From the NCBI GenBank assembly GCA_015222355.1, contig JADFVC010000258.1:1-8571 (forward strand): DNA of 8,571 nucleotides. The letters run 5' to 3'. The DNA comes from Chloroflexota bacterium (GTDB lineage: Bacteria; Desulfobacterota; Desulfuromonadia; Desulfuromonadales; Geopsychrobacteraceae). This document shows, in pieces, positions 1 through 7,075 of the stretch; position 1 is the stretch's first letter; each line of letters opens with the position of its first letter. The notes under the pieces are model-generated. The model was not told the DNA's origin. It made no database searches and saw only the letters and a list, made by a program, of their open reading frames with translations. The position numbers and the translations under genes are program-made.

Positions 1-452
1 ATGTTATCCTACACGCCTTGAACTGGCTAGAGGATGCTGGAGCATACTACGACCTCCTGATATTGCTGCAACCAACATCACCACTACGTAGCACGGCAGA
101 TATCGACCAAGCGATTGAGCTATCACACGAGCCGCAAACAAAAGCAATAGTTTCCGTTTGCGAAACGGACCACCACCCCTTGTGGAGCAACAGCCTGCCA
201 GCGGACGGCAACATGGGAGAGTTCCTCCGCCCGGAAGTTCTTAACAGCTCCCGTCAGAGTTTGCCGGTCTCCTATCGTTTGAATGGTGCAATCTATCTCG
301 CTGACATTAATTTTTTACGAAGCAACGGCTCCTTTTTTGGACCAAAAACTTTCGCTTTGATAATGTCAAAAGAGCACTCGGTTGATATAGATAACATTAT
401 CGATTTTCAGCTGGCCGAGTTTTTCCTCGACTCTTCCAGGCAACCAGTCTGA
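1..452 (+). CDS. Acylneuraminate (nonulosonic acid) cytidylyltransferase, 5'-truncated
   Basis: This family activates sialic-acid-like sugars (NeuAc, legionaminic or pseudaminic acid) with CTP to give the CMP-sugar used by glycosyltransferases in the cytoplasm. The reading frame is open to the window edge: codons from position 3 read VILHALNWLEDAG, so the TTG at 18 is not the true start. About 150 C-terminal residues are visible. Family signatures seen are LLILLQPTSPLR near the start of the visible part, then YRLNGAIYLADINFL and KEHSVDIDNIIDFQLAEFFL near the end, which match the C-terminal part of NeuA/PseF/LegF-type enzymes. The N-terminal nucleotide-binding stretch lies outside the window. 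It converges on the MAF-type gene with 7 nt between stop codons, which suggests a shared flagellin glycosylation role. The substrate cannot be told from this fragment. Confidence 0.88.
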   Translation, partial: VILHALNWLEDAGAYYDLLILLQPTSPLRSTADIDQAIELSHEPQTKAIVSVCETDHHPLWSNSLPADGNMGEFLRPEVLNSSRQSLPVSYRLNGAIYLADINFLRSNGSFFGPKTFALIMSKEHSVDIDNIIDFQLAEFFLDSSRQPV

Positions 453-459
453 TCAAGAT

Positions 460-2973
460 TCAGTTTTTTAGGGCTGTTTCCTTGCTCAACTCATCCAACA
501 ATGCCTTAGCTGCCGTATTGGAATTATCCTGTTGTAAAACTGCTTCAAACATCAGTCTCGCACCATCCTCAATACCAAGCTCCTGATAATGTCGCCCAAG
601 CTTAATCATTACCACATGATCACCAGGAACCTTCTCCAAATAATCCGCATAAAAATCAAGCGATGACCGTTTTTCACCAAGCAACCACAACAAATCAGCA
701 TAGTAGGGCAGGTAAACCACAGATATACCTGCTAGGAATTCAGCCAGCAAGCGAGCATTTTCGTAATCGTTCTTTTGCAGTGATAAGCTGAAAAGACGTC
801 TCAAGGCATCTTCAAGAATAGATAAGTTCTGCTCCTCTTCCTGAACATCCAATAATTGCTGATATTCGAACAATGCTTTATCAAAATCATTATCCACTTC
901 AGCTAAATACCCCCTGCCTAAACAAGTAAGTGATAAAGCTTCAACGCCCTCCTGTTTAGCCAGATTATCAACCAAAGAACGCAGATCTTCGGTTTGCCTC
1001 CGCATGTACATAACCTGTAATTTCCCACGCACTTGACCCAACTGCGACCAATTGCGGGCACGCTGTAAATGTGCTGTTTCCCGGAGTTGCAATATCTCGC
1101 CAAACTCCTTTTCCAAGGACTTGAATTGTTCAATGTATTCTGCAGGGATACTGCAGTGCGGATGGATGTTTTTCCAAGCAAGAGAGCGACCTGGTTGCAG
1201 ATCTTTCCGCCATTGATCAATCAACATACTGAAATCAGGCAGTTCTTTTTCCTCTTCCAAACGACTTCGCAATCTGGCAGCGGCACTATCAACCATGTCC
1301 ATCAAGTGTCCGGCACTATCCCGATATGCTTCATAATAAACTCGTCCCAGTCGTTCGGCATCATCCTCGTCCCAATTGCGGTCACGATCCCCTTGGGTTA
1401 TTTTGAGAAAGTCCCTAATTCCAAATTTTTTGACGAATAGAGAAAGATCGGAATAATTATTTTGTAGTTTTCTTTCTATACGATCCATTTTAGCCTTATG
1501 TTTGCGGTTCCCTTTGTCCCCACCCCGCTTACCGAAAAAAGCTTCGTTTGCTTTTAACGCCTCATTTGAGAGCTTTTTGATTTCACGAAAAACGTTCTGA
1601 CACCTTATTAATTCTGCCAATACTGTTTGATAATAAACAATCCGATCGGCAACGGTATCAGAGGGTATCGATTCAAGAATTATGCGATACGTAGAGTGGG
1701 GGAGTGTCTCAAGTTTGATCTCAGCAAGAGGCACATATACAACTTCATGCATCTTTGCTGACCCCTTGCTCAAATTTATAACTTGGCAATTCTGTTGTTT
1801 TGCCAAGGTTGCCTGTGTTCCGATCTGGGTAGCCGCAAAATGGAAATCGGGTGTTGTTTCTGCCATCCAGCCACCATTGGTCTCAACCCACAGTTGTCCC
1901 CTTCCTAATTGAGGGCCGACCTGACGCTCGTTACTCCCTTGGGCGTGAGTGTAACCATCACGGCTATGACAAAGGTCAACACCCGCCAACAAAATCTGAG
2001 AAAACCCCATTTTTACCGCCAAATCAATGGCACTGTTGGTCACTGTCGGCCCGCAAGAATCTGTAGTGTTATCATTCAGATCCGATTCCCAAGGGGTCCG
2101 TGGTCCCAGAAAAAGACTGCGTCCGCACCATTGACCCAGTAGCGTGCTAACAACATGATATTTATTGACGAAGAACGTCCTTTCCCAAAGTTTTAACATC
2201 TCTTTACTGACATCAAAACTGATCTGATTCGGATCGACTGAAACAATAATGTCGGGAGAAAAATCGACTTCAAACAATCGCCGAGCAATGCGTGATACAG
2301 CTATCACAACCAGCTGGCTACGGTGTTCAATTGCCCAAGGAATAACCGCATCCAGAGAGGGGCCTCCACCAAGCACAATGGCTGTTTTACCTGCAAATTT
2401 ATCAAGTAAATGTACAGCAGAGACACGATTCTCCGGCAAATTTTCCAGTTGACGAAGATGAAAGAGTTCAGAACCCAGTTCTGCATTTGACTGCCATTGG
2501 ATTTTTTCTAGTTCCTCCTGCAGCTGGTTGGATAGCTCCAAATATTCGCTATAACGGCCGTCAACGGCTGCAAATGAGAGGGACAATTTTAGATTTCCAA
2601 GATAGACAAAACTCTTAAACTCGATCTCTTCCGCACATGACAACCATTCCTCAGAGGTTGTCATAATTATCTTTTCATGAAACCCCCGGTCAGGGATAAT
2701 CAAACTTAACCGGGAAAGGACATCAGGCGCTTCTACAAAAATGTAGTAGCTTCCTTCAGGCAGGCCCTGCTTAACAATATATTGGGGCAACAACCCACTA
2801 TCACTGCCGACAATGACATACAGGCTGTTCTTTTCGAACAAATCTTTGCCAAAATGCTTACTGAACGAATTTTCCGAACCGACCTTATCAAAAGCAGAAC
2901 CGTTTACTTCATAGAGAAATCTGTCACCAAATGAATTAACCAGAAAATGTCCGATTCCACCTTCACTCTTCAT
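460..2973 (-). CDS. Motility accessory factor (MAF, DUF115/MptE-like) putative flagellin glycosyltransferase with C-terminal TPRs
   Basis: This 837-residue protein belongs to the MAF family, which in several flagellated bacteria is needed for transfer of pseudaminic or legionaminic acid onto flagellin. Seen in sequence: an N-terminal domain (about 1-190); a central MAF/DUF115 Rossmann-like domain with LGGGPSLD (201-208), SVDPNQ (245-250), GPTVTNSAIDLA (308-319), GVDLCHSRDGYTHA (331-344) and NLSKGSA (400-406); a helical, charged region (about 430-670); and a C-terminal run of about four TPR-like helical pairs (about 690-825, for example LGRHYQELGIEDGARLMFEAVL). It starts at ATG 2973 with AAGG 7 nt upstream. 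It lies beyond the fliW terminator, so it is probably a separate transcription unit. The plus-strand neighbour encodes the enzyme that would make its CMP-sugar donor. By eye, base composition is more AT-rich than the flagellar genes. Enzymatic activity and the sugar used are inferred. Confidence 0.85.
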   Translation of the reverse strand: MKSEGGIGHFLVNSFGDRFLYEVNGSAFDKVGSENSFSKHFGKDLFEKNSLYVIVGSDSGLLPQYIVKQGLPEGSYYIFVEAPDVLSRLSLIIPDRGFHEKIIMTTSEEWLSCAEEIEFKSFVYLGNLKLSLSFAAVDGRYSEYLELSNQLQEELEKIQWQSNAELGSELFHLRQLENLPENRVSAVHLLDKFAGKTAIVLGGGPSLDAVIPWAIEHRSQLVVIAVSRIARRLFEVDFSPDIIVSVDPNQISFDVSKEMLKLWERTFFVNKYHVVSTLLGQWCGRSLFLGPRTPWESDLNDNTTDSCGPTVTNSAIDLAVKMGFSQILLAGVDLCHSRDGYTHAQGSNERQVGPQLGRGQLWVETNGGWMAETTPDFHFAATQIGTQATLAKQQNCQVINLSKGSAKMHEVVYVPLAEIKLETLPHSTYRIILESIPSDTVADRIVYYQTVLAELIRCQNVFREIKKLSNEALKANEAFFGKRGGDKGNRKHKAKMDRIERKLQNNYSDLSLFVKKFGIRDFLKITQGDRDRNWDEDDAERLGRVYYEAYRDSAGHLMDMVDSAAARLRSRLEEEKELPDFSMLIDQWRKDLQPGRSLAWKNIHPHCSIPAEYIEQFKSLEKEFGEILQLRETAHLQRARNWSQLGQVRGKLQVMYMRRQTEDLRSLVDNLAKQEGVEALSLTCLGRGYLAEVDNDFDKALFEYQQLLDVQEEEQNLSILEDALRRLFSLSLQKNDYENARLLAEFLAGISVVYLPYYADLLWLLGEKRSSLDFYADYLEKVPGDHVVMIKLGRHYQELGIEDGARLMFEAVLQQDNSNTAAKALLDELSKETALKN

Positions 2974-3025
2974 ATCGCAACCTTTTTAAAAAGTACTCCA
3001 CAAACGCAATAAACTGAATGACTCA

Positions 3026-3053
3026 ATTGTACCGATTCAAAAATGAATGCAAA
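3026..3053 (-). promoter_or_regulatory. Weak sigma-70-like promoter candidate for the MAF gene
   Basis: On the minus strand TTTGCA (3048-3053) is followed after 16 nt by TACAAT (3026-3031). The -10 box differs from TATAAT at one base; the -35 box matches TTGACA at only four of six. It begins just past the fliW terminator and lies about 50 nt upstream of the MAF start codon, where a separate promoter is expected. The match is weak and chance is possible in this AT-rich stretch. Confidence 0.25.
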
Positions 3054-3094
3054 AAAAGGGCCATCCTACAAAACCCCTTGCAGAATGGCCCTTT
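3051..3094 (-). terminator. Rho-independent terminator after fliW
   Basis: Read on the minus strand, AAAGGGCCAT (3085-3094) pairs perfectly with ATGGCCCTTT (3055-3064). The stem extends inward through UCUGCA against UGUAGG with G-U wobbles, giving about 16 base pairs around a small GGGGUUU loop. A run of seven T residues (3051-3057) follows directly. It starts 36 nt past the fliW stop and should end the flagellar transcript. The plus strand has no comparable T tract, so it looks one-directional. Confidence 0.9.
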
Positions 3095-3129
3095 AAACCG
3101 TTTCATGATCTTTTTGTCAAAATCCTGGC

Positions 3130-3555
3130 TCAAACCTCCGGCAACGGTGTCTGGGTGCTGAAATTGGTCCCTTCCAGAATCACCTGCAAAGCTTTGTTCG
3201 TCTTTGGAGCGAACAGGATTGGAGCCGCCAGGTTGAGGGTAATCTTACGATCCGGCGGTACGGTTACAACACTGACGGCCAAGCAGTTATCATCATCACC
3301 GATCCCCAGTTTTTTACGCTCTCGGCCATCAGGCACAACTTTATAGTCAAAATAGAAACCGGTCGGATTGGTCAGCACAAAGGCCACCTCCGGGTCGTCG
3401 ACACTCTGAATCCAGAACAGCGGACCTTCTTTTTCGTTCGGCATGACGATAAACTTGCGCAGGTTTTCAAAACCGATCAGCCCTTCCGGAAACAGCAGGC
3501 AGTTCTCAGGGTCATACTCAATTTCACCGAAACGGGATTGTATTGTCTGCATCAT
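3130..3555 (-). CDS. fliW: Flagellar assembly factor FliW
   Basis: FliW binds flagellin when flagellin is in excess. When free it binds CsrA and relieves CsrA repression of flagellin translation, so it links filament assembly to translation in the cytoplasm. The 141-residue product has the family pattern: [14 protein letters not shown] at the N-terminus, [16 protein letters not shown] (20-35), [16 protein letters not shown] (49-64), then [20 protein letters not shown] (108-127). Length is close to the usual 140-150. The open frame runs upstream into csrA, but the first of two adjacent ATG codons (3555 and 3552) is chosen because GGAGG lies 5 nt upstream. That ATG overlaps the csrA TGA as ATGA, a typical translational-coupling arrangement. 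The second ATG would shorten it by one residue and place the same site 8 nt away. Confidence 0.96.
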   Translation of the reverse strand: MMQTIQSRFGEIEYDPENCLLFPEGLIGFENLRKFIVMPNEKEGPLFWIQSVDDPEVAFVLTNPTGFYFDYKVVPDGRERKKLGIGDDDNCLAVSVVTVPPDRKITLNLAAPILFAPKTNKALQVILEGTNFSTQTPLPEV

Positions 3556-3791
3556 TTTTTCCTCCCCGCATCCAGAATACTGCTCAACTCGTTCAGATCG
3601 GCAATGTCCCATTGTGTTGCCTCCTTGTTTTCCTGCTTGATCCGATCAAAAACCTCCTGGCGATGGACTTTTATCTCTCGTGGCGCATCAATGCCGATCC
3701 GCACCCCGCCCCCTTTGAGTTCGACGACGGTGATCCGAATATTGTCACCGATGATGATTCCTTCGCCCGGTTTTCGTGTCAGTACCAACAT
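3552..3791 (-). CDS. csrA: Carbon storage/translational regulator CsrA
   Basis: CsrA is a small dimeric RNA-binding protein that binds GGA motifs in mRNA leaders, often blocking the ribosome binding site; flagellin mRNA is the classic target when csrA is paired with fliW. The 79-residue product begins [16 protein letters not shown] and keeps the RNA-contact residues L4, R6 and R44 (IKVHRQEV). It has a C-terminal extension (about residues 58-79, [20 protein letters not shown]) relative to the 61-residue E. coli protein. FliW-regulated CsrA proteins carry such an extension, and N55, the position linked to FliW recognition in Bacillus subtilis, is present. The start is fixed by the conserved MLVLTRK and by AGGAGG 5 nt upstream. 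The frame is open further upstream, but nothing there is recognisable. Confidence 0.97.
   Translation of the reverse strand: MLVLTRKPGEGIIIGDNIRITVVELKGGGVRIGIDAPREIKVHRQEVFDRIKQENKEATQWDIADLNELSSILDAGRKK
3561..3565 (-). promoter_or_regulatory. fliW ribosome binding site
   Basis: GGAGG on the minus strand lies inside the last codons of csrA, 5 nt before the first fliW ATG and 8 nt before the second. It decides the fliW start against the longer open frame and supports coupled translation with csrA. Confidence 0.85.
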
Positions 3792-3796
3792 AGCGC

Positions 3797-3802
3797 CCTC
3801 CT
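3797..3802 (-). promoter_or_regulatory. csrA ribosome binding site, possible CsrA self-binding site
   Basis: AGGAGG on the minus strand sits 5 nt upstream of the csrA ATG and fixes that start. Its context CAGGAGGG contains the AGGA core that CsrA recognises. Autoregulation by occupying its own Shine-Dalgarno site is known in other bacteria; here it is inference. Confidence 0.8.
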
Positions 3803-3863
3803 GGCTGATTTCTATCCGGAAACAGCCCTTTTCCGCAATCCCTGCGTCAATCTGCACATCTGC

Positions 3864-3896
3864 TTGTGCGGCGTAGACAACCACGCCTCCGCACAA
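3864..3896 (-). promoter_or_regulatory. Hairpin in csrA leader
   Basis: On the minus strand TTGTGCGG (3889-3896) pairs perfectly with CCGCACAA (3864-3871). Inside it CGT pairs with ACG around an 8-nt loop, leaving AGG (3886-3888) bulged. The hairpin is 72 nt upstream of the csrA ATG. No T tract follows, so it is not an intrinsic terminator. Together with six GGA triplets between 3799 and 3909 it makes the leader a candidate for post-transcriptional control. Confidence 0.4.
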
Positions 3897-4399
3897 ATGC
3901 TTGATTTCCTTGACCTTACGAAAAATTGCTTGTTTCCCATATAGAAACTTACAGCGCGTCCATCCGGACTATCCGAATGACCACTGGCTGGTTGTCCGTG
4001 CTGCCTCCGAACACGGTATTTACTTTTTTCTGGTTATCTACTTCGCTCCAGTAAACTCATTACGAAAGAAATTATTGGCCACGGACCCACACGGACAGAG
4101 TCGGGACGGAAAACCTGCAATCAGAAAAGTTCACAATCATCCTCGTACCCCTTCGCGATGCTCACTCAAGATACTAAGACCACAAAGGAAACCTATTTTT
4201 CAGATTTTGATCTTCAACCCCGATATTTCGATTTTGACCTTGCCCTTCTTCGTGACTTCGTGGCTTTGTGCAAGATAATATTTTGATGTTGTCACGCAAT
4301 TGTCCGTGCGTGTCTGTGGCAAAAAAGGTTTTGTTTTTATTTCAAAATCGACCCACCAGAGCCCAACTTGAGTCAAGTGGATAGCCAGATAAATTCTTT
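3897..4399. other. Non-coding interval between flgL and csrA
   Basis: This is about 500 bases without a credible gene. Small open frames here do not resemble any protein, and the plus-strand one (3901-4278) is read through an inverted repeat. Contents seen: the nested inverted repeat (4075-4322) and, just past the flgL stop, a short palindrome CTTGAGTCAAG (4367-4377). Nothing definite is seen at 3945-4074 and no convincing promoter for csrA was found, although one is expected because flgL ends about 610 nt upstream of the csrA ATG. Confidence 0.7.
4075..4322. repeat. Degenerate nested inverted-repeat element
   Basis: The outer arms are 4075-4098 (core CACGGACCCACACGGACA) and 4300-4322 (core TGTCCGTGCGTGTCTGTGG), which are reverse complements apart from one gap and a few mismatches. 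A second, weaker pair lies inside: 4161-4193 (CTAAGACCACAAAGG) and 4244-4276 (CTTCGTGACTTCGTGGC). Similar 'accacaaagacacgaag' and 'ccgtgtgggtccgtggcc' text is, from memory, common as dispersed intergenic repeats in Desulfuromonadales and other bacteria. No transposase is present. It looks like an old, decayed non-autonomous element. Confidence 0.6.
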
Positions 4400-5335
4400 C
4401 TAGAGGTAGTCCAGAATTGAAAGTGCAGAAACTTTTCCAGTCACGTTCAACGCAGCTTCAAAACTCTGCTGCTGCTTCTGCAGCTCGGTAATGGTTTCCA
4501 GGATATCGGCATCCTCAAACCGCGACCGGAATGCTTCCATATCAATTTTGATCTGCTCCATATGATCGCTGGCCACTTCCAGGCGGCGTCCGACATTCCC
4601 TTTGATGCTCCGTTGGCTGCGAATCTGATTCGCTGCAGTTTCCAGCGGATCAATCAAAGCTTCGACACCGGCGAGATTGTTTGCCTGCAACGCTTCTTCC
4701 AGCGATGTTACCTGAGCAAAAACATCGACCGCCCCGGCATCTGTTGCCCCATCATTATCAAAATCGCCAAGCATCAAGCTGTTTCCAGTCAGATTCACTT
4801 CAATCAACTCGTTCGGCGCGATTTCAAACTCCAACACACCATAATCACCATTGTAATTCACCGGATTCGGCTCTGTCGCTGGATAGTTTGGATTGAGTTC
4901 AAACGGTCTGGTCTTTTCACTAAACCCGGAAAAAATATATTTACCGTCAATTTGTGCATTGGCGTCATCAAGCAAACTTTCTCGTAACTGGGCCACTTCA
5001 TCGGCATAGGCCTGCATATCCTGCGTATTCAGCGAACCATTGACGGTCGCGATACTGATCTCTTTGAGCCGTACCAGGGTATTTTCAATACCGTTAAGAT
5101 AACCATCCATACCATCAGTTCTATCCAGTCCCGTTTCAATGGTCTCAATATAGCGATCTGAAGTCTGGATCTGGGTCCGGGCACTCAGTACCGGGCTGAT
5201 CGCGGTCGGATCGTCCGAAGGGCGATTGAGCCGCTTACCGGTTGCTGCGGCAAGTTGTAGAGTCTGCAACCTATCGCTGGTCCGGTCAAGAAATGCCTGA
5301 AGACTACGGAACGTTGTGGTTTGTGTCGCTCTCAT
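4400..5335 (-). CDS. flgL: Flagellar hook-filament junction protein FlgL (HAP3)
   Basis: FlgL forms the second ring of the hook-filament junction, between FlgK and flagellin, outside the cell after export through the flagellar type III system. The 311-residue product has the flagellin-like N-terminal coiled region (MRATQTTTFRSLQAFLDRTSDRL; GKRLNRPSDDPTAISPVLSAR, 33-53), the FlgL hallmark DGKYIFSGFSEKTRPFEL (130-147) and the C-terminal coil (DILETITELQKQQQSFEAALNVTGKVSALSILDYL). Length is typical. ATG 5335 follows AAGGTAGGT with about 5 nt spacing, and this site contains the flgK TAG, so the pair is probably translationally coupled. Unusual: DFDNDGATD at residues 191-199 fits the DxDxDGxxD calcium-loop pattern. 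A long non-coding gap follows it. Confidence 0.96.
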   Translation of the reverse strand: MRATQTTTFRSLQAFLDRTSDRLQTLQLAAATGKRLNRPSDDPTAISPVLSARTQIQTSDRYIETIETGLDRTDGMDGYLNGIENTLVRLKEISIATVNGSLNTQDMQAYADEVAQLRESLLDDANAQIDGKYIFSGFSEKTRPFELNPNYPATEPNPVNYNGDYGVLEFEIAPNELIEVNLTGNSLMLGDFDNDGATDAGAVDVFAQVTSLEEALQANNLAGVEALIDPLETAANQIRSQRSIKGNVGRRLEVASDHMEQIKIDMEAFRSRFEDADILETITELQKQQQSFEAALNVTGKVSALSILDYL

Positions 5336-5342
5336 ATGTCAC

Positions 5343-6716
5343 CTACCTTTTCAGCGTCAGAAGCGTGGACATCATCTCATCAACAGTTGCCAAAAACTTG
5401 GCTGAGGCTTCGAAACCCTGCTGATACTGAAGCAGATTAATCATCTCTTCCTCAATGGAAACACCATCAAGACCGTCCCGCATGTTCTGCAACTGAATCA
5501 AACTTTCCTCAAACCCCTGCTTGGCCTGACGATTACGAGCGGTTTCAACCCCGACAGTGGCTGCGAGTTTGCCGTAGTAGGAAACAAAGGTGTCGTTGCC
5601 CAACAGCTGTTGCTGCTCAAGCTGCAGAATAGCCAGAGCGTTGGTGTTGTCGCCGGGAGCACTGCTGTTCCCCGCGGCAATTTCGCTGGTCGCGGTAACG
5701 CTCATGCTGAGCGATGACGCGCTTCCGGCGACGCCGCCGAGCGCGACAAAGAAATCCCGGCCGGCAACAGCATCAAGGCCGGTCCCGACCTGATGCTGGG
5801 TATTGACCTCGGACGCGAAGGTAAAAGCAAGCTGATCAAGACGATTGACCACATCCGGGATCATCACCTCGCGGACTTCATAAAGGCCACCCAATTCCCC
5901 GCCCAGAGCGTCCCGGCCAAGGGTAATTGTTGTCGTACCGAAGACCAGTTCCAGGTTAGTATCGACCCCCGAAGAAACGGCCTGAACAGGAGTAACCTGG
6001 CCTCCTTCAACCAGTGGCATGCCGTTGCCCAACTGAACAGTTGCTGAACCGGTTGAAGTCTCGAAGGTCCTGGCGCCGATCATCTGCGACAGGTCCTTCA
6101 GCAAAAAATCTCGCCGATCACGGTCAGAGTTGGCGTCCTGGCCGACAGCTTCGATGGCAGCTATCCTGACATTCAACTGAGCAACTTCGTCAAGGTGCAG
6201 ATTAACACCATCAACCATCGAATCGATGGTTGCATTGATATTTTTCCGTACCCCTTGAGTTTCATTGTAAACACTGGTAAAAGCGTCTGCGGCCAGTTCG
6301 CCGCGCTGCAGCACCTGCTGCCGCTCAACTTCACCACCCGGATTGGTGCTCAACTGTCGCCAACTGTCAAAAAACTTGTCAAGTTCATCCGACAGGCTCC
6401 TCTCCCCGATACCGACAACCCGCTCCAGCTCGGCCAACGGGTTGGCCATTGCGCTCTCATAGCCGACCTCAGCCGACTTGGTAGTAATCTGCCCGGCAAG
6501 AAATACATCGTGGGAACGCTTCACCGAACCGACTTCAACACCGGTTCCGATGAAATAATCACCAAAATTCAGCGCCGGGTAAGGGGTCAGGTTGGGGGTT
6601 TGGCGAGAGTACCCGGGCGTATTGACATTGGCAATATTCAGACCGGTGATCTCGATCGCCTTCTGGTTGGTCTGCAGAGAGGTTCTACCGGAGTTCAGTG
6701 CGGCATTCAATCCCAT
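5343..6716 (-). CDS. flgK: Flagellar hook-associated protein FlgK (HAP1)
   Basis: FlgK is the first hook-filament junction protein, exported with the help of FlgN. The 457-residue product shows the rod/hook N-terminal motif (MGLNAALNSGRTSL; ITGLNIANVNTPGYSRQ, 23-39), a conserved helical region (about 91-146, containing ELDKFFDSWRQLSTNPGG), DRRDFLLKDLSQM (200-212), SEVNTQHQ in the second half, and the C-terminal QYQQGFEASAKFLATVDEMMSTLL that packs with the N-terminus. It is about 90 residues shorter than enteric FlgK (547), probably through a smaller surface-exposed middle; both terminal regions are intact. ATG 6716 starts 4 nt after the flgN TAA, with GGAAGG just upstream in the end of flgN. 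Confidence 0.97.
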   Translation of the reverse strand: MGLNAALNSGRTSLQTNQKAIEITGLNIANVNTPGYSRQTPNLTPYPALNFGDYFIGTGVEVGSVKRSHDVFLAGQITTKSAEVGYESAMANPLAELERVVGIGERSLSDELDKFFDSWRQLSTNPGGEVERQQVLQRGELAADAFTSVYNETQGVRKNINATIDSMVDGVNLHLDEVAQLNVRIAAIEAVGQDANSDRDRRDFLLKDLSQMIGARTFETSTGSATVQLGNGMPLVEGGQVTPVQAVSSGVDTNLELVFGTTTITLGRDALGGELGGLYEVREVMIPDVVNRLDQLAFTFASEVNTQHQVGTGLDAVAGRDFFVALGGVAGSASSLSMSVTATSEIAAGNSSAPGDNTNALAILQLEQQQLLGNDTFVSYYGKLAATVGVETARNRQAKQGFEESLIQLQNMRDGLDGVSIEEEMINLLQYQQGFEASAKFLATVDEMMSTLLTLKR

Positions 6717-6720
6717 TTGC

Positions 6721-7074
6721 TTACACCTTCCCTGACAGCAGCCGACCGCCCTGAGTCAAAGCACGGGACTGACCACTACCGCCATAAACTTCAGGCATGG
6801 CCGCCTTGCCGAAAAAGCCCATCAGATCACGCACCCAGTTCAGGCCGGTCCAGAGCAAAAAGGCATTGCGGCGGTTTTCCTGGTCTATCTGTTTGAGGAG
6901 ATCTTCCAAACCCACGACATCTTCCGGTTGCAGTGTCAGCCCGGCCAGCAGCTCCTGCTTGGCGGAGACCACCTGATTTAACCCGGGCATATTGAGGGCC
7001 AAGGACATTTCACGCTCCTCTTGCAGTAGCCCGACAAGCGTTTCAAGCTGGTGTTTAACTTCGGAGCGGGTCAT
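6721..7074 (-). CDS. flgN: Flagellar export chaperone FlgN
   Basis: FlgN is a cytoplasmic helical chaperone that keeps FlgK and FlgL export-competent. The 117-residue product is mainly helical (MTRSEVKHQLETLVGLLQEEREM; VSAKQELLAGL) with the characteristic ENRRNAFLLWTGLNWVRDLMGFFG (66-89) and a flexible glycine-rich tail ending GGRLLSGKV. Start: the frame is open up to 7152, but ATG 7074 follows AGGAT with 7 nt spacing and lies 1 nt after the flgM TGA, while the upstream part is just flgM read in another frame. Its position between flgM and its client genes flgK and flgL supports the assignment. Confidence 0.92.
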   Translation of the reverse strand: MTRSEVKHQLETLVGLLQEEREMSLALNMPGLNQVVSAKQELLAGLTLQPEDVVGLEDLLKQIDQENRRNAFLLWTGLNWVRDLMGFFGKAAMPEVYGGSGQSRALTQGGRLLSGKV

Positions 7075-7075
7075 C

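Noticed and set aside
3556..3612. Extended N-terminus of FliW starting at 3612
   Set aside because: The extra residues come from the csrA 3' end read in another frame; GGAGG just before 3555 and the family N-terminus support the shorter protein.
3792..3971. In-frame open extension upstream of the csrA ATG (TTG at 3896 or further upstream), giving a longer CsrA
   Set aside because: CsrA proteins begin MLVLTRK and the AGGAGG site sits 5 nt before that ATG. The extension matches nothing I recognise; an open run of this length can occur by chance.
3901..4278. Plus-strand open frame of 125 codons between csrA and flgL
   Set aside because: It runs through the inverted repeat, lacks a convincing ribosome binding site and resembles no protein family.
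4367..4377. Palindrome CTTGAGTCAAG after flgL as a terminator
   Set aside because: The loop is too small and no T run follows directly on the minus strand; it may be chance or part of the repeat region.
6195..6896. Plus-strand open frame of 233 codons opposite flgK and flgN
   Set aside because: It lies wholly antisense to two clearly recognised flagellar genes and has no family features.
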